A stretch of DNA of 64,000 nucleotides, taken from positions 2,171,624-2,235,623 of the forward strand of contig NZ_VOHB01000002.1 in assembly GCF_007859295.1 (NCBI RefSeq). The letters run 5' to 3'. Positions 35,644 to 44,487 of this stretch are shown here, piece by piece. The translations under genes and the position numbers were made by a program. The notes beneath the pieces were generated by a model. That model was not told where the DNA came from, did no database searches, and was given only the letters and a program-made list of their open reading frames with translations. Position 1 is the first letter of the stretch, and each line of letters begins with the position of its first letter. Origin of the DNA: Planococcus sp. CPCC 101016 (GTDB taxonomy: Bacteria; Bacillota; Bacilli; Bacillales_A; Planococcaceae).

Positions 35644-36282
35644 TTAGAATCCCGTAAGGAATGGATTGCTGTTCATTTCCCGTTCCGGGGTCGTTTCCGG
35701 GCCGTGGCCAGGATAAAGGATCATATGTTCAGGAAGAGTCAACAGCGACTCCTGGATGGATTGCAACAGCTTTTTCTCGGATCCGTCAATTAGATCCGTG
35801 CGGCCGATGCTGCCTCGGAAAAGCGTATCGCCGACAATGGCAAATCCTTCATTGCCGAATGAGAAACTAACACTGCCAGGAGAATGTCCAGGTGTGTGCA
35901 ATAAATCCATATTGAAAGAGCCAATTTGCAAATGCTTTTCACTTGTCAGCAGAATATCCGCATCTTTGATCCGATAATCCGGCAAAGCTGCGTATTTTCC
36001 CGATCCATTTAAATTGGGCCGGCTGAGCCAATCCTTTTCCAGTTGATGCAGATAAACGGGAATCGAGTAGCGATCACGGATATCGTCTACTGCCCCGATA
36101 TGATCGAAATGAGCGTGCGTCAGCAGGATAGCGATCGGCTTCAAATTCTTTTTTTTCAATAATGCATTAATCTTTTCGCTTTCTTCACCCGGATCGAAAA
36201 TTAGACAGTTTTTCTGATCGTCCGAAATGATATAGCAGTTGGTCTGGACAGGACCCAGCTCCAATTGGTCAATTTTCAGCAT
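35644..36282 (-). CDS. yqgX: MBL-fold metallo-hydrolase (YqgX-like)
   Basis: 212-aa metallo-beta-lactamase-fold hydrolase of the glyoxalase II-like group. Metal ligands are clear in THAHFDHIGAV (H-x-H-x-D-H), HTPGHSPGSVSF, VGDTLFRGSIGRTD and LYPGHGPETT. Related proteins hydrolyse thioesters or lactones; in B. subtilis YqgX is linked to bacillithiol-dependent methylglyoxal detoxification. The start at 36282 follows AAAGGAGGTGAAGAGA and gives MLKIDQLELGPVQTNCYII, the family opening; an upstream extension lacks conservation. Confidence 0.93.
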   Translation of the reverse strand: MLKIDQLELGPVQTNCYIISDDQKNCLIFDPGEESEKINALLKKKNLKPIAILLTHAHFDHIGAVDDIRDRYSIPVYLHQLEKDWLSRPNLNGSGKYAALPDYRIKDADILLTSEKHLQIGSFNMDLLHTPGHSPGSVSFSFGNEGFAIVGDTLFRGSIGRTDLIDGSEKKLLQSIQESLLTLPEHMILYPGHGPETTPEREMNSNPFLTGF

Positions 36283-36433
36283 TCTCTTCACCTCCTTTCG
36301 ATTATAACATGCCGTACTTTGCCTGACTGTCAAGATACTGACACTTTTTATCCTCGACAAAACTGCCGATTATCTTTACAATATAAAGAGAACAAAGCGG
36401 CACTGGCTGTTTAAGTTGAAGGGAGTGTCATCG

Positions 36434-36616
36434 ATGAGTTGGGTGTTAATGATTATTTTTGGACTTACTGCAGTTCTTGCAGCCATCGGCACTGTACAAA
36501 CGCTAAAAAACAAGGAAGTCCTCGGTTTTCTTTTTAACTTTGGAACGTTTGTAATTTTCGGCGCCTTTACGGTTGCTACACTTATCACACAAGGTTATCC
36601 ACCAGCACTACATTAA
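36434..36616 (+). CDS. yqgW: DUF2759 membrane protein (YqgW-like)
   Basis: 60-aa protein with two membrane helices, MSWVLMIIFGLTAVLAAIGT and FGTFVIFGAFTVATLI. It corresponds to YqgW/DUF2759 in the yqg cluster. The start at 36434 follows GAAGGGAGTG; an in-frame TTG 18 bases upstream is too close to that site. Divergent from yqgX and followed by a terminator. Function unknown. Confidence 0.85.
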   Translation: MSWVLMIIFGLTAVLAAIGTVQTLKNKEVLGFLFNFGTFVIFGAFTVATLITQGYPPALH

Positions 36617-36622
36617 TCAAAG

Positions 36623-36652
36623 AAAGCTGATGCCATCAAACGCATCAGCTTT
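36623..36652. terminator. Terminator after yqgW
   Basis: Perfect 11-bp stem AAAGCTGATGC / GCATCAGCTTT followed by TTTTCTTT. Confidence 0.85.
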
Positions 36653-36696
36653 TTTCTTTGCATGAAAAAAGAGAGGGCGCTCTGCGCTCTCTCTTT

Positions 36697-38601
36697 CTAT
36701 TTTTCCAATACTACTTCAGGAATTGTAGTCAATTGGCCATCTTCTTCATCATAAAAACGTAATAGATCGCCATTGATAATCGATTCGGAATACTCGAGTT
36801 CTGTAAATGCCTGTTCGATGAAAGGCTCACACAGCTCTTGCTCGGTCGGTTCGCCAGTTTCCTTGTCGTAGCAGACATTTCCTGCATACACCACTTCATC
36901 TGTGACAAAACGTCCGTCGCGGAAGACCACGAATTCTTCATGTTCTTCAGAGAACAGATCGCCGCCAAACTGAATATCTTTCGACGTATCTATTCCCATC
37001 AAATTCATGATTGTTGGGCGCATATCCACTTGTCCACCCACTTCATCGTCTACATAACCTTCACCATAGCCCGGTATGTGAACAAAGAATGGAACTTTCT
37101 GCAATTCAGCAGAAGTGAAATCCGTCACTTCTTCACCCAAGTACTGGGTCATCGCTTCGTTATGGTTTTCGGAGATCCCGTAATGATCTCCATACATGAC
37201 GATAATCGAATTTTCATAAAGCCCTTTTTCCTTCAAGTCTTCAAAAAGAACTTTTACCGCCTCATCCAAATAACGGGATGTCTGGAAATAACGGTTCACC
37301 GTTCCAGAATTAGAATCGTATTCACCGATCAATTTATCCTCTTCATCTAATGTAAATGGATGATGATTGGTCAATGTCAATAATCGGCTGTAGAAGGGCT
37401 GCTTCATTTCGGTCATATGATCAACCGATTGCTCCATGAACGGAATATCCTTCATGCCCCAATTGACTGCCTCGCCTTCAGCGATATCAAAACTCTCTAT
37501 GTCATAGAATTCGTCAATATTCATGGATTCATACATGATATCGCGATTCCAAAAGCTTTTCGTATTGGCATGCTGGACATTTGTCGAGTAGCCATTTTCC
37601 CCGAGGCTTTCAGCCATGGAGTTGAAGGTATTGCCGCTATGTGTAAAGAATACCGCTCCACCGCCTAAAGGATAAAGTGAATTCTCAAGCAAAAACTCTG
37701 AATCTGAGGTTTTTCCCAATCCTGTTTGATGGTAGAAGTTCTCGAAATAGATTGTGTCTTCATCTTCAGTCAACGAATTCAGGAACGGCGTTATGGTTTC
37801 TCCGTTCATTTCCCCGTTGATTGTGAAGCTCTGTAATGATTCCAAGGTCACAACAATTAAGTTGCGGCCTTCCGCAATGCCCTTCATCTCTTCTGACGGG
37901 TCAATCTGGTTGGCGCGCACATAGTTATTGGCTTCAACCAATTCAGATCCATCCGCTAAAGCGCGCTGTGCTTGTGACTTGGATTGGACGTAAATATCGT
38001 ACAGGTGATAATTGTACATGCCCAAGTTTTTCACCAGCATCTCACGATCAAAGCTGCGTGTCAGCAACTGTGGACGCTCTGCTTCAGCAAGCCCAAGGTT
38101 AAAGAACAGGACAGCAAGTGCTAAAACGTAATACGTTTTGCGCTGAACCGAAGAAGAAACTGCTTTGCCCGGTTTTACCTTAACAAATTTTATCGCCAAT
38201 AAAATAATTAGGACATCTGTAAAGTAAAAGAGGTCTGTCCAGAATACACTGGCTGCCGCACTAGATCCCAAATCTCCGAAATTCTGTGTTTGAAACAAGA
38301 CCGGCAACGTGATGAAATCACTGAAAAAGCGGTAAAAGGCGACATTGCCATAAAGAATGATTGAAGTTATGACGGCAATGGAAACCATATAACGGTTCTT
38401 AGCTTTTTCACTCTTGAAGAACAGTGAAATTCCATAAACAAATAACAGCATACTCAACGGGTTGATAAACAAGATGAATTCCTGCAGCACATTTTCAATC
38501 GTGATTGAAAAACTGGTCTTATAAACAATGTATGTTTTTAGCCAAGTTGTGATGATGGCTATTGCCAGTATGGAATGTTTCGGCCATTCTTTATTCAACA
38601 T
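36697..38601 (-). CDS. ltaS: Lipoteichoic acid synthase-like sulfatase-fold protein (LtaS/YqgS)
   Basis: 634-aa membrane enzyme that polymerises glycerol phosphate from phosphatidylglycerol into lipoteichoic acid. Five N-terminal membrane helices (residues about 10-200) precede an extracellular sulfatase-fold domain. That domain has the metal site VVTLESLQSF, the catalytic threonine in GKTSDSEFLLENSLYP, and MYGDHYGISENH for the second metal pair. An AlaxAla-like processing stretch lies before the catalytic domain. The start at 38601 follows AGGAGG by 10 bases and gives MLNKEWPKHS. In the yqg neighbourhood the B. subtilis orthologue is yqgS (ltaS2); whether another ltaS exists in this genome is unknown. 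Confidence 0.92.
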   Translation of the reverse strand: MLNKEWPKHSILAIAIITTWLKTYIVYKTSFSITIENVLQEFILFINPLSMLLFVYGISLFFKSEKAKNRYMVSIAVITSIILYGNVAFYRFFSDFITLPVLFQTQNFGDLGSSAAASVFWTDLFYFTDVLIILLAIKFVKVKPGKAVSSSVQRKTYYVLALAVLFFNLGLAEAERPQLLTRSFDREMLVKNLGMYNYHLYDIYVQSKSQAQRALADGSELVEANNYVRANQIDPSEEMKGIAEGRNLIVVTLESLQSFTINGEMNGETITPFLNSLTEDEDTIYFENFYHQTGLGKTSDSEFLLENSLYPLGGGAVFFTHSGNTFNSMAESLGENGYSTNVQHANTKSFWNRDIMYESMNIDEFYDIESFDIAEGEAVNWGMKDIPFMEQSVDHMTEMKQPFYSRLLTLTNHHPFTLDEEDKLIGEYDSNSGTVNRYFQTSRYLDEAVKVLFEDLKEKGLYENSIIVMYGDHYGISENHNEAMTQYLGEEVTDFTSAELQKVPFFVHIPGYGEGYVDDEVGGQVDMRPTIMNLMGIDTSKDIQFGGDLFSEEHEEFVVFRDGRFVTDEVVYAGNVCYDKETGEPTEQELCEPFIEQAFTELEYSESIINGDLLRFYDEEDGQLTTIPEVVLEK

Positions 38602-38731
38602 CCGCGGACATCCTCCTATTTCGTTCAAATTATTTCGTCAATTACATCATAATAGTTTAGTATAAAAGAATTTTTCGATTAAATGAAGTAATTGCCCTTA
38701 TTCAAGACGAAATAAATGGGCTGAAGTTTCG

Positions 38732-38938
38732 TTAGCCGAATTTTTTTTTGTCATACTCTGATTTTTTTTGACGGAGAATCAACATGGCTGATGCATATTC
38801 TTTTGGAGAAATAAACTGCAAGCGATAAAGTTCCTTGACTTCATCTTCCATCAATTCAAGATCCGCTTTATAATCGGCCGTATAAATAATCGTGCCATAG
38901 CGCTTCAGCAATTGCATCACTTCGTATAAGTTTTTCAT
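38732..38938 (-). CDS. yqgQ: YqgQ family protein (DUF910)
   Basis: 68-aa helical protein beginning MKNLYEVMQLLKRYGTIIYT, typical of the YqgQ family. Its ATG overlaps the yqgN stop by 4 bp, so it is translationally coupled. Family structures show a three-helix bundle proposed to bind nucleic acid; there is no firm function. Confidence 0.9.
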   Translation of the reverse strand: MKNLYEVMQLLKRYGTIIYTADYKADLELMEDEVKELYRLQFISPKEYASAMLILRQKKSEYDKKKFG

Positions 38939-39510
38939 TCGACCACCGCCTCACTATTGATAAAGCCGCTTTCAGTATAAATGCCTTGTACCGGCACGTC
39001 ATGGGCTTCCACCGGAATCGCCTCTGCAATCTGGCAATTGAAAGCTAAGGAGCGCGTAATCCCCGGATAATTTGCCAAAAAACGATCGTAGTAGCCTCCA
39101 CCAAAACCGATTCTATAGCCATTTTTTGAAAATACTACGCCGGGGACGATCAATAAATCAATGTCATCCGGTTTTATATAGACCGTTTTTGAGACAATCG
39201 GTTCCTGCAGTTTCATATAAACGACTTCCAGTTGATCCATGTTTTCAACGAGGCGAAAATCCATACTGCGGGTTTTCGGATAGCATTTAGGCGCAGCAAC
39301 TTTCTTGCCCACCGCCCAGCACTGCTTCATCAAGTCGAAGGTGTCGACTTCAGGAAATGCAGAAATGGTCATGCCAATGGTTTCCGCTGCCAAAAACGCA
39401 GGATCTTTCATCAACCCGCTAATTGCTTCTGCTGACTTTTTTCTATATTCTTCTTCTGTCATTAAATTAAGTAAGGTCAGTACTTCTTTTCGCTGTATAC
39501 CTTTATCCAT
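38935..39510 (-). CDS. yqgN: 5-formyltetrahydrofolate cyclo-ligase
   Basis: 191-aa enzyme converting 5-formyl-THF to 5,10-methenyl-THF with ATP, recycling folate. The hallmark GFGGGYYDRFLANYPG (ATP/folate loop) lies near residue 140, with PGVVFSKNGYRIG before it and AAPKCYPKTRSMDF earlier. The start at 39510 follows AAAGGAGCAGGTGCTGAT; an upstream extension overlaps the rpmG terminator and is not conserved. Operon with yqgQ. Confidence 0.93.
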   Translation of the reverse strand: MDKGIQRKEVLTLLNLMTEEEYRKKSAEAISGLMKDPAFLAAETIGMTISAFPEVDTFDLMKQCWAVGKKVAAPKCYPKTRSMDFRLVENMDQLEVVYMKLQEPIVSKTVYIKPDDIDLLIVPGVVFSKNGYRIGFGGGYYDRFLANYPGITRSLAFNCQIAEAIPVEAHDVPVQGIYTESGFINSEAVVE

Positions 39511-39540
39511 ATCAGCACCTGCTCCTTTACAAAGAAAAAA

Positions 39541-39565
39541 GCCAAAACCCCTAAAGGTTTTGGCA
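39541..39565 (-). terminator. Terminator after rpmG
   Basis: GCCAAAACC (39541-39549) pairs with GGTTTTGGC (39557-39565), followed on the minus strand by TTTTTTCTTT. Confidence 0.85.
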
Positions 39566-39574
39566 ATCAATGAA

Positions 39575-39724
39575 TTACTTCGTTTCACGGTGTACTGTCA
39601 TTTTCTTTTCACGTGAGCAATATTTTTTCATTTCAAGACGCTCAGGGTTGTTGCGCTTATTTTTAACAGTGCTGTAGTTACGTTCGCTACATTCTGTACA
39701 AGCTAAAGTGATGTTAACACGCAT
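39575..39724 (-). CDS. rpmG: 50S ribosomal protein L33
   Basis: 49-aa protein beginning [20 protein letters not shown] and ending [17 protein letters not shown]. The start of the zinc motif, CTEC, is present but the usual second CxxC is reduced to a single Cys (KKYC), so zinc binding is probably lost, as in the C-minus L33 paralogues expressed under zinc limitation. AGGAGGGATACC precedes the ATG. Monocistronic, with its own terminator. Another rpmG copy probably exists elsewhere. Confidence 0.92.
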   Translation of the reverse strand: MRVNITLACTECSERNYSTVKNKRNNPERLEMKKYCSREKKMTVHRETK

Positions 39725-39953
39725 CGGTATCCCTCCTAATTCTTTCAAAGATCATTTGTAAATAAGCGTGATCTATACGACTTAATTATTATAGCATATT
39801 TCACAGCAAAGTCTACTCTAAAAACCTATTTAATTATACCTTTCAAAATAAAAAGAAAGACCGGCAGCTTTTTCGCTCCCGGCACTAATTTATCCCTCTT
39901 CTAGGGCTGTGAATTTTTTCGGTGTTCTGGCATATCTCCAGATTGACGCTTTT

Positions 39954-40613
39954 TTATTTATTCAAATCATAGTGCTGTCCACGAACTAAGTAAAACAATT
40001 GCTCAGCGATGTTGGTGGCATGATCGGCTGATCGTTCCATATAGCGGCTGATAAACGCCAATTGAGTGATCTGGCTAAGCCGATCCGGATTTTCTCCGCC
40101 TGCACGCATCAATTTACGGATCACATCTCCGTATAATTCATCCACCTGATCATCCAGCTCTGCAATCTCTTTCGCCTTAACGACATCTTCTTCTACAAAT
40201 GCATCGATAACCTGACGAAGCATGGCGACTGCCAGCTTTTGCATCTGCTGGATCTGTCCAATTTGCGGAAGCAACTCTTGGTTGCCTATGCGGATGGTTT
40301 CTTTTGCGATATTAACCGCATAGTCGCCGACACGCTCCATGTCGGATGCGACTTTGATGGTAACGATGAGACGCCTTAAATCAGTGGCGACCGGAGATTG
40401 CTTGGCAATCAATAAAATGACACGATCGTTGATGAATTCTTCCAGCTGATTGATATCATTATCGTCTTCAATTACTTCAAGTGCTGCATCTACATCTTGG
40501 TTAATCAGCGCTTCCATCGATTTATTCAAGGCATTGACTGCCATCGTACTTAAATCAATCAATTGTTCTTGTGCAGAATTAAGTTCGAAATCAAATTTTT
40601 CACGTACGGACAA
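39954..40613 (-). CDS. phoU: Phosphate uptake regulator PhoU
   Basis: 219-aa protein made of two PhoU helical repeats. Metal-binding motifs of the E/D-x-x-x-D type are visible in SDMERVGDYAVNIAKE (residues about 70-105) and YMERSADHATNIAEQ near 190. PhoU links the Pst transporter to the phosphate sensor kinase and limits phosphate uptake. It is last in pstS-pstC-pstA-pstB-phoU, 18 bp after pstB. B. subtilis itself lacks a PhoU at this place, so this operon has the more widespread arrangement. Confidence 0.95.
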   Translation of the reverse strand: MSVREKFDFELNSAQEQLIDLSTMAVNALNKSMEALINQDVDAALEVIEDDNDINQLEEFINDRVILLIAKQSPVATDLRRLIVTIKVASDMERVGDYAVNIAKETIRIGNQELLPQIGQIQQMQKLAVAMLRQVIDAFVEEDVVKAKEIAELDDQVDELYGDVIRKLMRAGGENPDRLSQITQLAFISRYMERSADHATNIAEQLFYLVRGQHYDLNK

Positions 40614-40631
40614 AAATTCCGCCTCCTTCCA

Positions 40632-41444
40632 TCAACCGAATCGGCCTGAAATGTAATCTTCCGTCCGTTTGTCGGAAGGGTTTGAAAAGATGGTATCCGT
40701 ATGGTCAAACTCAACCACTTCTCCATTTAAGAAGAATGCCGTTTTATCTGAAATCCGTGCGGCTTGCTGCATATTGTGTGTAACAATGATGATGCTATAG
40801 TCTTTTTTCAGCTCTTGAACCAGTTCTTCCACTTTCAATGTAGAAATCGGATCCAAAGCCGAAGTCGGTTCATCCATGAGGATGACATCCGGTTCGATTG
40901 CAAGTGCACGAGCGATGCAAATCCGCTGTTGCTGTCCGCCAGAGATGCTGTAGGCATTTTCATTCAGACGATCTTTTACTTCGTCCCAAATGGCTGCTCC
41001 GCGCAAACTTTTTTCAACGATTTCATCAAGAATTTTCTTATTCTTGATGCCGTGAATTCTTGGTCCATATGCTACATTGTCATAGATGGATTTCGGGAAC
41101 GGATTCGGTTTTTGGAAAACCATGCCAACGCGCGTGCGAAGTTCTTCCACTCCGTAATCCTGATCAAAAATATTGCGCCCCCGGTATAGAATCTCACCAG
41201 AAGTTTTAACTGATGTCACCAATTCCACCATACGGTTCAATGTCTTAATATAGGTCGATTTACCGCATCCTGAAGGTCCAATAATCGCAGTCACTTCGTT
41301 TTCCATAATCTCAAGGTCAATGTTCTTTAAAGCATGATTGCTGCCATACCAAAGGTTAAGTTGCTTTGTTTCGTAAACAGCCTTTTTTGAGGGCTGGTTT
41401 GATACTGTCTCAATTATTGGTTTTTTTGTAATAATGGTGGTCAT
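40632..41444 (-). CDS. pstB: Phosphate ABC transporter ATP-binding protein
   Basis: 270-aa ABC ATPase. Walker [13 protein letters not shown], signature SISGGQQQR, Walker [13 protein letters not shown] and switch His in [12 protein letters not shown] are intact; [16 protein letters not shown] and the closing EDYISGRFG are PstB-specific. It drives phosphate uptake through PstCA. The start at 41444 follows GGAAGGGGTTCTGCAA; an 18-base upstream extension is not needed. Only one pstB is present, whereas B. subtilis has two. Confidence 0.96.
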   Translation of the reverse strand: MTTIITKKPIIETVSNQPSKKAVYETKQLNLWYGSNHALKNIDLEIMENEVTAIIGPSGCGKSTYIKTLNRMVELVTSVKTSGEILYRGRNIFDQDYGVEELRTRVGMVFQKPNPFPKSIYDNVAYGPRIHGIKNKKILDEIVEKSLRGAAIWDEVKDRLNENAYSISGGQQQRICIARALAIEPDVILMDEPTSALDPISTLKVEELVQELKKDYSIIIVTHNMQQAARISDKTAFFLNGEVVEFDHTDTIFSNPSDKRTEDYISGRFG

Positions 41445-41472
41445 TTGCAGAACCCCTTCCACATAATTAGCC

Positions 41473-42351
41473 TTAATAGCGTTTATCGAATTTATTGCGG
41501 ATGATGACAGCGATGGAATTCATGAATAGCAGCACAGCCATTAAAACGATGATGCCGGCGGCGGCTACGGTCTGGAATTCCTGCTGTGGACGACTTGACC
41601 AATCATAGATCTGCATTGGCAGGGCCGTGAATGTGTCCATGACACCGGCCGGTAAAAACTGAATAATGACCGGTATCCCGATGACGATTAAAGGTGCTGT
41701 TTCCCCAATAGCACGTGACAGCGCCAAAATGCTTCCTGTTAAAACTCCCGGTATAGCCGCCGGAAGAATAATTTTGACGATGGTCTGCCATTTAGTGGCT
41801 CCCATCCCGTAAGAAGCATCACGGAGTTCGCCCGGAACTGACCGGATCGCTTCTTGTGAAGCTACAACAATGACCGGCAGAATCAATAAACTCATCGTGA
41901 ATCCTGCTGCTAAAACACTATTGCCCAGTGACAACGCCCGAACGAATATCGTCAGTCCAAGCAATCCGAACACAACAGATGGAACCCCAGCTAAATTGGA
42001 GATGTTCATTCGAATAAATGTCGTGATTCGGTTTTGTCTTGCATATTCTTCCAGATATATAGCCGATCCAACACCTAAAATAATAGAAGTTGGTGCAACG
42101 ACCATCATCAGCCAAAGTGATCCAACAAGCGCCGCTTTTATGCCTGCTTGTTCAGGGAATCGAGAAGCAAAGTTCATCAGAAAATCGATTGACAGATGAC
42201 CTGCGCCTTGCGTTACGATCCGGTAAAGCAAGATCACCAGGGCAAGTAAAGCTAATAAAGTAGCTGCCATAAATAGATATTTGAAGACGGCGTTGATAAT
42301 CAATCTGCCATCCATCCGTTTGACTACCGTCTGCTGTTCTATATATCTCAT
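41473..42351 (-). CDS. pstA: Phosphate ABC transporter permease PstA
   Basis: 292-aa membrane protein with six helices and the permease EAA loop around [21 protein letters not shown]. It pairs with PstC to form the phosphate channel. The start at 42351 follows GGGAGGAATACTGAT and lies one base after the pstC stop, so translation is coupled. An upstream in-frame extension lies inside pstC and is rejected. Confidence 0.95.
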   Translation of the reverse strand: MRYIEQQTVVKRMDGRLIINAVFKYLFMAATLLALLALVILLYRIVTQGAGHLSIDFLMNFASRFPEQAGIKAALVGSLWLMMVVAPTSIILGVGSAIYLEEYARQNRITTFIRMNISNLAGVPSVVFGLLGLTIFVRALSLGNSVLAAGFTMSLLILPVIVVASQEAIRSVPGELRDASYGMGATKWQTIVKIILPAAIPGVLTGSILALSRAIGETAPLIVIGIPVIIQFLPAGVMDTFTALPMQIYDWSSRPQQEFQTVAAAGIIVLMAVLLFMNSIAVIIRNKFDKRY

Positions 42352-42352
42352 A

Positions 42353-43279
42353 TCAGTATTCCTCCCTGAAGCGTTTCGACACGTAGCCGGCAAGGATATT
42401 CATAGCCATGGTGAAAACGAAAAGAGTGAATCCTACCGCATAGATGGAATAGTAAATGGTTGTGCCATATCCAGCGTCCCCTTTTGATACCTGGACGATA
42501 TAAGCGGTCATGGTCTGAATCGACCCGGTAAAATCACCATCAAATCGCGGTGTAGAACCTGCCGCAAGCGACACGATCATGGTTTCACCGATTGCTCTTG
42601 ATACTGCCAAAACGACTGAAGCGATAATCCCTGAAAGTGCGGCTGGAACCGTAATTTTCCATGCCACTTCAAACTTTGTCGACCCCATTGCCAAAGCACC
42701 TTCACGGATGCTTTTTGGTACAGAAGACATGGCATCCTCCGACAGCGAAGCAATCATCGGAATAATCATGATGCCGACGACTATCCCTGGTGAAATTGCA
42801 TTGAATATCTTAATTTCCGGGAACATCGCCTGAAGCACCGGTGTAACGAATGTCAATGCGAAAAAGCCATAAACAATCGTTGGAACACCTGCCAACACTT
42901 CAAGAATCGGCTTTACGACACGACGAATATTTTCGCTCGCGTATTCGCTCAAGTAAATCGCTGCTGAAATGCCGATCGGCACAGCTACGATTACAGCTAT
43001 CAGCGTGACTTTCAACGTGCCGACGATCAATGGCAAAATCCCAAATTGAGCTTCTTTATTCGAAAATGGCAGCCATGTGGTGCCAAAAATAAAATCAAGG
43101 AAAGGAACACGGGTGAAGAATGTGACTGTTTCAACAATCAATGTCATGACAATACCAATGGATGTCAGCACTGAGACAGAAGCAATTAAAAATAAAATAA
43201 TCGGAATGATCTTCTCGATCATTTGCTTGTTTTTCTTGCCTTTTGACTGCGCGATCATATCTTGAACAGATGGCCGCAT
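42353..43279 (-). CDS. pstC: Phosphate ABC transporter permease PstC
   Basis: 308-aa membrane protein with six helices, the EAA loop in AMGSTKFEVAWKITVPAALSG and the family stretch EVLAGVPTIVYGFFAL. Partner of PstA in high-affinity phosphate uptake. The start at 43279 follows AAAGGGGATTCTAT. A hairpin between pstS and pstC probably lowers expression of the membrane subunits relative to the binding protein. Confidence 0.95.
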   Translation of the reverse strand: MRPSVQDMIAQSKGKKNKQMIEKIIPIILFLIASVSVLTSIGIVMTLIVETVTFFTRVPFLDFIFGTTWLPFSNKEAQFGILPLIVGTLKVTLIAVIVAVPIGISAAIYLSEYASENIRRVVKPILEVLAGVPTIVYGFFALTFVTPVLQAMFPEIKIFNAISPGIVVGIMIIPMIASLSEDAMSSVPKSIREGALAMGSTKFEVAWKITVPAALSGIIASVVLAVSRAIGETMIVSLAAGSTPRFDGDFTGSIQTMTAYIVQVSKGDAGYGTTIYYSIYAVGFTLFVFTMAMNILAGYVSKRFREEY

Positions 43280-43300
43280 ATAGAATCCCCTTTCAACCGC

Positions 43301-43324
43301 AAAAGGCGAGCAGTGGCTGCTCAC
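43301..43324 (-). terminator. Attenuator hairpin between pstS and pstC
   Basis: GCGAGCAG (43306-43313) pairs with CTGCTCAC (43317-43324) with one wobble, followed by TTTT on the minus strand. Likely a partial terminator that keeps PstS in excess. Confidence 0.6.
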
Positions 43325-43351
43325 CCTCAGACTGGACTAAACTGTTATTTA

Positions 43352-44326
43352 TTATTGTTTCAAAGCTTCTAATTCAGCCATATCTTTATCGTATTCTTCC
43401 TGCGGCAATGCTACATAACCAACAGCTTCTGCCATAGCGCCTGCATTTTCAATCGCGTATTTCATGAAGTCGTAAGCCGCTTCGTTTTCTGACAAAGCTG
43501 CGTTGCTGCCATAAGTGAACAACGGACGAGACAGCGGCGAATATTCTCCAGATTCAATCGTTTCATTGTTTGGCTCAACACCATTGATTGTGACGACTTT
43601 CAAGGTATCCTGGTTAGCAACGTAATACGCATAACCGAAGAACCCGATCGCGTTTGGATCCGCTTGAATCCCTTGCACCAATGTGTTGTCATCTTCTGAA
43701 AGTGTTGCCGAGCTAACCAAGTCTTCATCTTCCAAGATCACTTCATTGAAGTAATCATAAGTCCCTGAGTCTGTTCCTGGTGCATAAAATACAACTTCTT
43801 CATCTGGCCATTCCGGATTGATGTCTGACCATTTTTTCGTCGAGCCATCTTCTACCCATAATTTTTTCAAATCTTCGACTGTCAAATCTTCCACCCAGTC
43901 ATTCTCCTGGCTGACAACAACGGATAGTCCGTCATAGGCCAATTGGAATTCAGTGTATTCGATGCCTGCTTCTTCGAGGCTCGCAGCTTCTTCATCTTTG
44001 ATTGGGCGTGATGCATTAGAGAAATCTGTTTCACCTTGAATGAATTTTTCAAACCCGCCGCCAGTACCGGATGTCCCAACGGTTACTTGAACATCTGGCT
44101 GGGCTCCAGCATATTCTTCAACAATGCCTTCCATGATTGGCGCTACGGTAGAAGATCCGTCACCTGATACAGTTCCTTCAACAACTGCTTCATCCCCAGC
44201 TGTGTCCGAACTGGTTGACTGTGTATCTGAGCCAGTACCTGTACTTTCTTCTGTGCCGCCACAAGCACCAAGTATTAAAGCCGATCCAAGAATTGTTGAA
44301 GCCATTGCGAATTTCCAGTTTCTCAT
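43352..44326 (-). CDS. pstS: Phosphate-binding lipoprotein PstS
   Basis: 324-aa extracellular phosphate-binding protein anchored by lipid. The signal peptide ends in the lipobox ILGAC, with Cys22 as the modified residue, followed by a flexible Ser/Thr/Asp-rich linker. Phosphate contacts are seen in GDGSSTVAPI, GTSGTGGGFEKF and APGTDSGTYDYF. First gene of the pst operon, directly downstream of a four-repeat Pho box, so induction by PhoP under phosphate starvation is expected. Confidence 0.96.
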   Translation of the reverse strand: MRNWKFAMASTILGSALILGACGGTEESTGTGSDTQSTSSDTAGDEAVVEGTVSGDGSSTVAPIMEGIVEEYAGAQPDVQVTVGTSGTGGGFEKFIQGETDFSNASRPIKDEEAASLEEAGIEYTEFQLAYDGLSVVVSQENDWVEDLTVEDLKKLWVEDGSTKKWSDINPEWPDEEVVFYAPGTDSGTYDYFNEVILEDEDLVSSATLSEDDNTLVQGIQADPNAIGFFGYAYYVANQDTLKVVTINGVEPNNETIESGEYSPLSRPLFTYGSNAALSENEAAYDFMKYAIENAGAMAEAVGYVALPQEEYDKDMAELEALKQ

Positions 44327-44368
44327 TACGTCGTTTCCCCCTATTGATTATGTTTGTTTACATTCTCT

Positions 44369-44422
44369 ACTATAAAGATGGATTGTTGAGAACATATAAA
44401 GGCAATGTTAAGAAATTGTAAA
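44369..44422 (-). promoter_or_regulatory. PhoP-type Pho box and promoter of pstS
   Basis: On the minus strand four hexamers, TTTACA (44422-44417), TTAACA (44411-44406), TTTATA (44400-44395) and TCAACA (44389-44384), are spaced exactly 11 bp apart. This fits the TT(A/T/C)ACA consensus of PhoP sites. A -10-like TATAGT lies at 44374-44369, so the last repeat occupies the -35 region, as in activated Pho promoters. Confidence 0.9.
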
Positions 44423-44438
44423 CGAGGTTTAAACACAG

Positions 44439-44484
44439 AAAGCCCCAGGAAAAATCTCATTTAAGAGATTTTTCCTGGGGCTTT
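44439..44484 (-). terminator. Terminator after the PBP gene
   Basis: Perfect 20-bp stem (44439-44458 with 44465-44484, loop ATTTAA), just beyond the PBP stop. Confidence 0.9.
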
Positions 44485-44487
44485 GTT

